Of a stretch of 64,000 bases of DNA, positions 57,277-64,000 are shown in pieces. Source of the DNA: JAFGLZ01 sp964390905 (GTDB lineage: Bacteria; Planctomycetota; Phycisphaerae; UBA1845; JAFGLZ01); contig CAYMLO010000006.1 of assembly GCA_964390905.1 (NCBI GenBank), positions 48,614 to 112,613 of the forward strand. The letters run 5' to 3'. Numbering within the stretch: position 1 is the stretch's first letter; every line of letters starts with the position of its first letter. The notes below the pieces were generated by a model, which made no database searches, had not been told where the DNA came from, and saw nothing but the letters and a program-made list of their open reading frames with translations. A program made the translations under genes and the position numbers.

Positions 57277-59787
57277 CTACGGCACCTCGACCAGGCGGAT
57301 CTCGAGGGGCGCCATGCGGAACTGGGCGGCGTCGAACCGGGCCTGCGTTCGGAGGTCCACCGCGTTTGCCAATGGCCAGTCGGACTTGCAGTGCACATCT
57401 GTTGGCTTGCGGCGGTGGTTCAGCACGTAGAAGAGCCTGCGCTGTCCCAGTTCCAGGCTGCGGCACTCGACGCCCCATTGATCGGTCCGCACGAGCCGCG
57501 GCAGCTTGGCGCGCTCGACTGCACGGTGGACGTTCCGCCATAGGTTCCGGACGCCAACGCCGGCGGGGCATCGGACGACCTGCCCGCCGCGCTTCTGAAA
57601 CGCGGTGACGCGGTCCTGCAGGTCCTTGGCCAGGCCGCTTTGGAACGGGATGACCAGAACCCGGGAGTCGGCCAGCCGCCCCGCGCGGATCCGCTTGTCT
57701 GTGACGACAGCAACGTCCAGGTCCTGGAACAGGCACGCGCGGTAGGCGTCGCTCGTCTTCGTGCCGCCGTAGTACAGGGCCAGCGGCCCGTGCTGACGCT
57801 GGAAGGCGTGAATCTCCGGCGCGAGTCGGACGAAGTCCAGCGCCGACCGTCCCAGGGCCTCGACGCCGCACGCGTGCCAGTAGATGCTCACGTCGTCGAC
57901 GCGATCGCAGACCCAGCAGGCGGTCATGTCGCGTCCATGGAGGGCCAGCCCCCACAACGCCGCTACGAAGTAATTCGCTGGGATCGAAAACGGGCCGCTG
58001 CTGATGTGGTATTCCCCGTCCAGGATCGGGTGGTCGGGTTGGAGCGACCGGTGGAAGTCGTGCCGCAGGAACGGCCAGGCGAAATCGGCACCGAGCTGCC
58101 CCGTCCAGTCGGGCCACGACGGCATGGCGTCCATCCCGTTGGCCGTCAGCACCTCGCCGACCGCCTCGCGGTCGACGCTCAACACGTCCACCGTGTCGAT
58201 CGCCTTGATGTGTACTGGATGGACCTTGTCATGCTTGTGAAGCTCACCGATGTACCATCGCAGAAACTCCGTCACGTTCTCCGTGCCCATCCGGCTGAGC
58301 GCTTGCCACTCGTCCATCCTTTGGTTGCCCGTCCGTCCGGCCGCCCGTCGGCGGCCTGATCGGACATTCGCCTTGCGGAACGCCGCCCACTGCTTGGCCG
58401 GAAAGTCTGGGATCAGCCGGTACCACGCCTCGTTGATCAGGTCGTAGCTGAGCAGGGCGGGGTGCTCGCGAACCCGCGGGATCAGCACCGATAGGTGCTT
58501 GGCGATCACCTCGCGGAAGTGCGGATCCGTGATCGTCCACGGCATGAAGGGGTTGGTTTTCTGACGCCACCCGGTCGCGTCCGTGCCGGGCCACTTCTTC
58601 CGGGCCCAGTCCGGGAAGTAGTGCGGCGAGACCAGCAGGTCGCAGACGACGTTGTGTTGGGTAGCGGCGTCTAAGACGGCCTTAATGCTGTTGACGCCTT
58701 CGGGCTTGGTCTCGTTCTCGCTCGGTAGCGTCGAGCGCGGGCCGATTTCGATACTCAAGGCGGTATAGCCCATTGCGGAGAGCTGCTTGAAGTAGCCGGG
58801 CCCGAACCAGCCGCACACCCCCGCCAGAATCACCGGCCGATCGCCGCTGTGGAACGTGCCCTCCCGACACCGGAGGCTTTTGAGCGGCACGTCCGGGACG
58901 CGGATGGCCTGATCGGGGTGCTCGATCGTCTCCTGCAGCTCGCGTTTGGTCCGCTCCGCGCATTCGAGCAGGAAGCGCGCCGTCCGTTTCGCGATGAACG
59001 GGTCCTTGTCGCGGTACATGGCGTTCACTTCGCCGCGGTAGCGGTGCAGCACCGCCTGCGAAACCGCCGGATAGCGGACGTCGATGCCCTTGTCCCTGGC
59101 CTGGGTCATGAGCCGGTCGACCTGGTCGATCATGTCCGGCAGCGGCTCGAGCATCTTGGCCAGGTCCTGCTTGGTGAACGTCGGGTTCGTCGGACCGACG
59201 CCCTTGGGATAGACCGCTTCCAGCTTGCTGAAGCACATCCGAATCGTGGTTTCCTCGTGCTCGCCGGCCGACTCGCGCGTCAGAAACGCGATCAAGTTCA
59301 GCTCCCCGATCCGTTCGGCCCCCACGCCCATCGGCACGGTCCTATCGAGGGGCAGCTCGATGTCGCACCATTGACAAGGCCGCAGCCCCGCCAACGGAAT
59401 CTGACTGCTGACCCGGCGTCCCTGCCTGTCGCCCAGCACCACCCACAGGTACGTCACGTTGGTCCAGACGCGGAACCGCACCGCTTTGGGCAGGGGCAGC
59501 TTGAGCCCACGGCGCTCGACGCCGTGGACCATCTGGCCGGCCTTGCTGGGCTCGATCCACAGCTCGATCATCCGTCGGCCCGGCTCGAACGCCGACCAGA
59601 TCAGGAAGTGCATCTTCGTTCGCCCGATCGTCCGCCAGTGGTCGAAGATGTCCATGCGAATCGGGTCGATCTCGTAGACGTTCAGATCGGCGTCTGCCTT
59701 GCCCTCGGTCTTGGTTGGCTGCTCAGCACGGAGCGCTTGTGCGGTCACAGCCGCGAGGACGCATGCCCATGTCGCTGTGCGATTCAC
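57277..59787 (-). CDS. Secreted clan GH-A glycoside hydrolase
   Basis: A GTG at 59787 with AGGAGG 8 bases upstream starts a signal peptide (TWACVLAAVTAQALRAEQ) and an 836-residue protein. Residues 40-200 form a beta-sandwich-like region; residues 320-700 contain a TIM barrel with the acid/base pair N452/E453 in YDLINEAWYRL and the nucleophile E592 in PILDGEYHISSG, as expected for clan GH-A. A C-terminal beta domain (SLELGQRRLFYVLNHRRK) resembles the trimerisation/Big-type domains of GH42-like enzymes. It probably acts on a beta-linked polysaccharide. It faces the next gene across a divergent space of 289 bases. Confidence 0.86.
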   Translation of the reverse strand: MNRTATWACVLAAVTAQALRAEQPTKTEGKADADLNVYEIDPIRMDIFDHWRTIGRTKMHFLIWSAFEPGRRMIELWIEPSKAGQMVHGVERRGLKLPLPKAVRFRVWTNVTYLWVVLGDRQGRRVSSQIPLAGLRPCQWCDIELPLDRTVPMGVGAERIGELNLIAFLTRESAGEHEETTIRMCFSKLEAVYPKGVGPTNPTFTKQDLAKMLEPLPDMIDQVDRLMTQARDKGIDVRYPAVSQAVLHRYRGEVNAMYRDKDPFIAKRTARFLLECAERTKRELQETIEHPDQAIRVPDVPLKSLRCREGTFHSGDRPVILAGVCGWFGPGYFKQLSAMGYTALSIEIGPRSTLPSENETKPEGVNSIKAVLDAATQHNVVCDLLVSPHYFPDWARKKWPGTDATGWRQKTNPFMPWTITDPHFREVIAKHLSVLIPRVREHPALLSYDLINEAWYRLIPDFPAKQWAAFRKANVRSGRRRAAGRTGNQRMDEWQALSRMGTENVTEFLRWYIGELHKHDKVHPVHIKAIDTVDVLSVDREAVGEVLTANGMDAMPSWPDWTGQLGADFAWPFLRHDFHRSLQPDHPILDGEYHISSGPFSIPANYFVAALWGLALHGRDMTACWVCDRVDDVSIYWHACGVEALGRSALDFVRLAPEIHAFQRQHGPLALYYGGTKTSDAYRACLFQDLDVAVVTDKRIRAGRLADSRVLVIPFQSGLAKDLQDRVTAFQKRGGQVVRCPAGVGVRNLWRNVHRAVERAKLPRLVRTDQWGVECRSLELGQRRLFYVLNHRRKPTDVHCKSDWPLANAVDLRTQARFDAAQFRMAPLEIRLVEVP

Positions 59788-59967
59788 GTTCTGGCCTCCT
59801 GAGGCAAGTTGAGGAATCCTCGTAGCGTTGAAGCTCGGCGGTGCTGCAAGGTTGTACCGCGCGCCGACGGCACGGACAAGGTTGGGGCGCCTCGTCTTGG
59901 GCCTCAGGCGAAACGTGGCATTCACGCTCCACGACGCACGTGCCCCGCCAGGCCTGGGCCAAGCAGG

Positions 59968-59996
59968 TTGTTGGTCCTCACGAAGTGCGCTAGAAT
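59968..59996 (+). promoter_or_regulatory. Predicted promoter of the 1294-residue protein gene
   Basis: TTGTTG (59968-59973) and TAGAAT (59991-59996) are 17 bases apart, in the space between the divergent genes, and about 80 bases before the ATG at 60077. Confidence 0.42.
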
Positions 59997-60076
59997 GGAG
60001 ACGGCTTGGCTCGCGTTGGCGGCGGGCCGACGCGATGTCATTCGGGCGGATCGGTGTGTTCCCCCAGGAGCGAGTC

Positions 60077-63000
60077 ATGTGTGGCCACAGACACTGGGCG
60101 GTGGCGTGGGTGACGGTGGGAATCCTGGGCCTGGCGACGGGTGCCTGGGCCGAGGTCATCATCCTCAAGGACGGCCAGAAGATCCAGGGCGAGATCGTCA
60201 GCCAGACGAAGGACAAGATCAAGGTCAAGATCAAGCAATTTGGTGTCACGCGGACCAGGACCCTGCGCCGCAGCCAGATCAAGTCCATCCTCAAGGAAGG
60301 TGAGGAAGGGGAAGCGAAGCCGAAGCCCGAGCCCGAGGAGAAAGCGCCGGCGGCGCAGCCCGCCGGAGCACCCGCCGCGGAAACGCCGGAGGAGCCCGAG
60401 GGAGAACAAGCCAAGGATGCCGACAAGCCTGCCGCTAGCGAGCGGGACGACGATGCGGATGAGGCCACCTTGGACGATCAGGACCAGCTGCCGGTTGAGA
60501 TCGACCTGCAGATGGCCCTGAAGGAGCCTTTGATCTACGACAGCTATAAAGACGGTGACGAGGAGATCGAACCGCGCGGCAGCGGGTACTTCGTCCTGGT
60601 GCCGTTCCGCTATGAAGCCGGGGATGAGCCCTACCGCATCACGCGTCTCACCGTCAAGTTCAAATCGGATGAGGGAAGGCCGCGCGTCCGGGGGCTGGTT
60701 CCGCTCGAGGAGAAGCAGGGCGGGGGAGGGCGGTCCTCGTCATCGCGCAGGCCGGCCAAGGATCGAGATCAAGCCGAGCAAGAAGAGGAGTCTGTCGACC
60801 TCCAACCGGTGGACGGATCGCCGCTGTACGACAGGATGACCGTCTACGAGGATGAAGAGGAAGACTGCTTGATGGTCAAGTTCCAAGGCGGGTCCAAGTC
60901 CTCGTCCGAAAGCGACAAGTCCCGGACCGCGAAATCGAGTCGTCGGATGACGGGAAGATCGAGTCGCGGGATGACGGGCAGTCGCGGGCGGGGTCGGAGC
61001 CGGGGGTCAAGCTACAGTCGCGGATCGTCCCGGCGGCGAACGAGATCGCCCGCCCGGCGGTCCACAGCGAAGAAGCGAGCAGGCGACGATGACGACCGTC
61101 GCTCCTCCCGCAAGACGCCCGGCTACATGAGGAAGTTGGACGAAGAGGAGGAGACCGACGAGGCGAGCGCCGATGAAGCCACCCAGGAAGGTGCGTCTGA
61201 AGACACGAAATCGCGCAGGAGCGGGCGCCAGCTCAAGGAGGGTGAGCCCGCCAGCGGATGGGCGGCCGTTCTGGTGGAGCTGCCTGTGGACGCGAGCTCC
61301 GTCACGGCACGCGCCAATCCGGGCGAGGAGGTCTTGATCGATCTCCGGTTGATCTATGCTCTGGGGCAGGACACCAAGGCGTCCGGCAGAGGCCGTTCGC
61401 GTCAAAGACCCAAGCAGTCCGGCAGTGCGTCAAAAGGCGAGGACGAGCTGGAGACCCTCAGGACCGTGGCCGAGTTCGCCAACCATCAAACCGCCGCACT
61501 CTCTCGGCTGGCGGTTGCTCGGTTGGTCGAGCTGCACAGCGGGGGCGGGGGCGCCAAGAGATCGCGAAAGGCGTCGCGGGAGGACACCGTCGATGAACGG
61601 ACCCAGCTGATTGAAGGCGCGCTGCTCGACGCCTTGACCAGCCGCGACGAGGAGACGCAGGAGCTGGCTTGGGAGGAGATCTTGTGGGCCGCCGCGGAGG
61701 GCCTCTCGGAGGAAATCGAGGACCTGATGGCGGACGCAGAGCATGCCGAGGCGGCTAAGGCCTTGCTGGAGCTGATCGCGGCCGAGCTCGAGGGCGCCGC
61801 CAAGGAGCCGGCATCGTCTGAGGGCGCGTCGACGTCTGACGCCAAGCGCAGCTACCCCGGTCGCCGTCCTGCCGGCAACCGCCCGCCCCGCAGCACAGGC
61901 CAGAAACGCCCAAAAGCCCGGGACCAGAAGGCCAAGGAGATCGAACCTTATGAGCCGGTGGGCTTGCTCGAGTCGGCGGCTCCGGAGGGCGCTTGGCATC
62001 TGCTGGGGGCGTTGACGTGCGTGGAGGACGAGGAGACGTCCATGAGGGCCGTCGCGTTGGCGCTGAAGGACGGCACCCGACAGGCCGTCAGGCTTCTGGG
62101 TCGGCCGAACGGCGCCGTGGGCCTCAAGGTGGTCGACGCGCTGGCCGAAGCGCCCGACACCCCTGTGAAGCACCAAACGGTGCGTGTGGTCATATCGGGC
62201 CTGTTGGCCAACGAAGGGGATGATGCCAACGCGGCGCTGCTGTCGGGCTTGACGAAGGTTGCCGAGACCATGGCCAAGGCTGGCCATCCCCTACGCGCCA
62301 CTGCTGTCGACGAGCCGTTGATGGCCGTCGTGCCGGCGCTCCGGGACGCCCCCGATGAGCAGGCCGAGTCGATCAACATGCTTCGGCGCTGCGTGCTCGA
62401 CGACGTCATGGAGGCCCCCGTGATGGAGCAGTGGTTGGCCGACATGACCGACGAGCTTGTCTCGGAGAACGCCCGAGCCGCCATTTACGGGCTGATCGCC
62501 GAGCGGTGGATGCCCAATCGCCTGCCGAGTTTGACGCAACCGAGCGATGCCGGGCAGGACGCGCCTACTGAGGAGAAGCCCGCGGCGGGCAAGAAGAGGA
62601 GGCCGCCGAAGGCAAAGTCGAAGCAGCCTGCTCAGGCCCCCGGGGCGGAAACCCCGGCCGAGCCTGTGGGGGTGATCGAGACGTTCCTGGTGGGCGGGTT
62701 GAAGGACCCCAAGGTCTCCGCGGGCCATTGCGACATCGCGGCGGCCTTGCTGCGGGCAGGTCGGTCTGAGCTGGTCCTGGCGCACCTCAAGTCCGCCGAT
62801 GCGAGCAAGTGCGTCGAGATGATCGACGCGGTGCGCGACAAGTCGAGCCGGTCTCCGCCTTCTTTGGTGCCGGGTCAGCCTTCCCGTTTTGCGCCGCTTC
62901 GCCTGGCGATGGGCGTCGTCCGCGATCACAACGAGCCGGCCCTCCACGCCAGCGTGGCCGGCGTGCTGGGCAAGCTGATCGGCGACGCGACCGATGCCGA

Positions 63001-63961
63001 CAAGTGGCGTCTGGGCCTGGCTTTCAAGCGGCGACTCGATTGGGAGGTGTTGGCGCGCCTCTGGTTGAGCGCCAATCCCCAGTCGGCCGACGCCGCCCGC
63101 AAGGGCATCAGCGCCATTCTGGGCTTCGCAGAAGGTGAGCGCACCGCCGCCGACGCCGCCAAGGGGGCGGAGGTGCTCAAGGGAAAGCTGACCGGCTACG
63201 ACAGACAGCGCGGCGCCAGAATCGCCGGCAAGTACCACGGTGTGATCCTCTGCGACGTGCTCGTCCCGAGCTACACGCTGCAGTTCGATCCGAAGAGCGA
63301 TCCGAAGGACAAGGAGCGCGCCGCCACGATGGTGGGGCTGGCGTGGCACCGGCAGGTGGTGGGCGTGGAGCCTGGTCTACTCGAGATTGTCGTCAAGAAG
63401 GACAGAGCCATCGAGGTCAAGTTGGGCGAAAACGTCGTGGGCACGGGCAAGGCGCCGACGGCGAAGCAGGACGAGGGTCAGGCCGGCAAAGCGTCGGGGG
63501 ATGACAAGCAGTCGGCCGAGCTGAGAAAGCGGCTCGCGGAACTGGGAAAGCGGAAGGGAATCAAGCCGAAGCCCAGAGGCCAGAAGGAGCAAGAGGCACC
63601 GACCAGCCACTTCGCCATCGACCTCCAGAAGCTCATCGACGCGATCGGGCCGCTCCCGGTGATGGATGGCAAGGGACCGAAGCCGGAGCTGCCTGCATCG
63701 CCCGAGAAGGCGAAGGCAAAGCGTCCCGCCAAGGGGGAGGCCGAACCTCCGGCCCCCGGGACCTGCCCGATGCGCCACCTGGCTTTCGGGGCCCGCCAGG
63801 GCTCGCTGCGGTTGGGCGACGGGACCGCGCCGGTCTACGACAGCACGACGGTCCATGTCTCTGACAAGGGTCGCATCATCCGTCCCAAAGAGCCTGCGCC
63901 CGTTATCCAGGAGATCCAGATCCTTCTGGAGCCCACATGGGCCACTCAGTCGGGGGGATGA
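60077..63961 (+). CDS. Large secreted low-complexity protein, function unknown
   Basis: AGGAG lies 6 bases before the ATG at 60077. The 1294-residue protein has a signal peptide (VAWVTVGILGLATGAWA) and then VIILKDGQKIQGEIVSQTKD, a small beta motif common in planctomycete secreted proteins. Residues 72-140 are Glu/Lys/Pro/Ala-rich, and residues about 270-360 are Ser/Arg/Gly-rich (SSRRMTGRSSRGMTGSRGRG). The middle is helical, Ala- and Glu-rich, with recurring ALLDALTSRDEETQEL-type stretches that look like alpha-solenoid repeats (residues about 470-850). No enzyme motif is evident. A periplasmic scaffold is one possibility. Confidence 0.7.
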   Translation: MCGHRHWAVAWVTVGILGLATGAWAEVIILKDGQKIQGEIVSQTKDKIKVKIKQFGVTRTRTLRRSQIKSILKEGEEGEAKPKPEPEEKAPAAQPAGAPAAETPEEPEGEQAKDADKPAASERDDDADEATLDDQDQLPVEIDLQMALKEPLIYDSYKDGDEEIEPRGSGYFVLVPFRYEAGDEPYRITRLTVKFKSDEGRPRVRGLVPLEEKQGGGGRSSSSRRPAKDRDQAEQEEESVDLQPVDGSPLYDRMTVYEDEEEDCLMVKFQGGSKSSSESDKSRTAKSSRRMTGRSSRGMTGSRGRGRSRGSSYSRGSSRRRTRSPARRSTAKKRAGDDDDRRSSRKTPGYMRKLDEEEETDEASADEATQEGASEDTKSRRSGRQLKEGEPASGWAAVLVELPVDASSVTARANPGEEVLIDLRLIYALGQDTKASGRGRSRQRPKQSGSASKGEDELETLRTVAEFANHQTAALSRLAVARLVELHSGGGGAKRSRKASREDTVDERTQLIEGALLDALTSRDEETQELAWEEILWAAAEGLSEEIEDLMADAEHAEAAKALLELIAAELEGAAKEPASSEGASTSDAKRSYPGRRPAGNRPPRSTGQKRPKARDQKAKEIEPYEPVGLLESAAPEGAWHLLGALTCVEDEETSMRAVALALKDGTRQAVRLLGRPNGAVGLKVVDALAEAPDTPVKHQTVRVVISGLLANEGDDANAALLSGLTKVAETMAKAGHPLRATAVDEPLMAVVPALRDAPDEQAESINMLRRCVLDDVMEAPVMEQWLADMTDELVSENARAAIYGLIAERWMPNRLPSLTQPSDAGQDAPTEEKPAAGKKRRPPKAKSKQPAQAPGAETPAEPVGVIETFLVGGLKDPKVSAGHCDIAAALLRAGRSELVLAHLKSADASKCVEMIDAVRDKSSRSPPSLVPGQPSRFAPLRLAMGVVRDHNEPALHASVAGVLGKLIGDATDADKWRLGLAFKRRLDWEVLARLWLSANPQSADAARKGISAILGFAEGERTAADAAKGAEVLKGKLTGYDRQRGARIAGKYHGVILCDVLVPSYTLQFDPKSDPKDKERAATMVGLAWHRQVVGVEPGLLEIVVKKDRAIEVKLGENVVGTGKAPTAKQDEGQAGKASGDDKQSAELRKRLAELGKRKGIKPKPRGQKEQEAPTSHFAIDLQKLIDAIGPLPVMDGKGPKPELPASPEKAKAKRPAKGEAEPPAPGTCPMRHLAFGARQGSLRLGDGTAPVYDSTTVHVSDKGRIIRPKEPAPVIQEIQILLEPTWATQSGG

Positions 63962-64000
63962 TGACGGTGGCGGATCATCTCGGCGGCAATGCTGACGGCG
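63958..64000 (+). CDS. Start of a further gene (partial)
   Basis: A frame begins MMTVADHLGGNADG at 63958, overlapping the preceding stop (ATGA) with a G-rich ribosome site just before. It continues out of the window. Only 14 residues are visible, so no function can be given. Confidence 0.5.
   Translation, partial: MMTVADHLGGNADG

Noticed and set aside
59788..60076. Extended N-terminus of the 1294-residue protein from 59828
   Set aside because: It would bury the signal peptide and lies over the likely promoter; AGGAG before the ATG at 60077 fits.
62291..63349. 352-codon minus-strand frame within the 1294-residue protein gene
   Set aside because: The Arg/His-rich composition is that of an antisense shadow of a GC-rich gene, and the plus-strand frame is continuous with a signal peptide.
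1..64000. CRISPR arrays, prophage structural genes or integrases
   Set aside because: I looked for regularly spaced repeats, capsid or tail genes and a tyrosine or serine integrase and found none; the only mobile trace is the IS1380 fragment.

Overview
The window is GC-rich and densely coded, and it looks like a planctomycete, probably from the Phycisphaerae or a related lineage (inference). The main reasons are many lipoprotein signal peptides, a DUF4838 glycan protein, a ThuA plus Gfo/Idh/MocA fusion, solitary CoaC, HprK/PqqD cassettes and secreted caspase-fold proteins. Core genes (tpiA, secG, yicC, gmk, rpoZ, coaC, hisD, tsaD, tRNA-Asn) mark it as chromosomal.

From 1 to 13.9 kb most genes are on the minus strand. 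A tight seven-gene unit (6735 down past 1) encodes a beta-propeller protein, a polysaccharide-deacetylase-like protein, a DegT aminotransferase, a Gfo/Idh oxidoreductase, an unknown protein and two amidohydrolase-2 proteins. It reads as an uncharacterised sugar or amino-sugar pathway. A plus-strand ABHD14-like lipoprotein follows. Next comes a carbohydrate unit: sodium/solute symporter, a tiny membrane protein and a DUF4838 protein. Then come ctpA and tsaD. Between 14.2 and 18 kb the plus-strand run tpiA-secG-yicC-gmk-rpoZ-coaC is followed by convergent hisD and a tRNA-Asn gene with a good promoter.

From 19.6 to 34.1 kb lies an accessory region downstream of the tRNA. After a poorly coding stretch full of palindromes there is a small lipoprotein, six caspase-fold (C14-like) exported proteins with intact His/Cys dyads, a decayed seventh copy, and a CsgG-like/DUF4384 lipoprotein. 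Their N-terminal domains differ (YajG-like, PEGA, beta-propeller and unknown), while the C-terminal protease domains are shared and usually carry an EF-hand-like loop. This is the most unusual system in the window.

From 34.3 to 42.7 kb there is a heavy-metal-type RND efflux operon (outer membrane factor, a 54-residue lipoprotein, adaptor, pump) divergent from an OmpR-type two-component system, with ATTAC/GTAAT inverted repeats at both ends of the regulator genes. From 43 to 45.4 kb is a decay zone with two tyrosine-phosphatase-like proteins around an IS1380-type transposase remnant and other gene fragments. From 45.4 to 48.2 kb is a cassette of a nucleotidyltransferase fused to a SET-like domain, a twin-arginine-type small peptide, a PqqD-like protein and an HprK-like kinase, which resembles peptide-modification loci.

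The end of the window (48.5 to 64 kb) holds an ABC-F ATPase, a WaaP-like kinase overlapping a convergent GT39-type glycosyltransferase, a glutamine amidotransferase, the ThuA-Gfo/Idh fusion, an arabinokinase-like GHMP kinase, a bifunctional-nuclease (DUF151) protein, a large clan GH-A glycosidase and a 1294-residue secreted low-complexity protein. All functional statements come from reading motifs; no database search was run.
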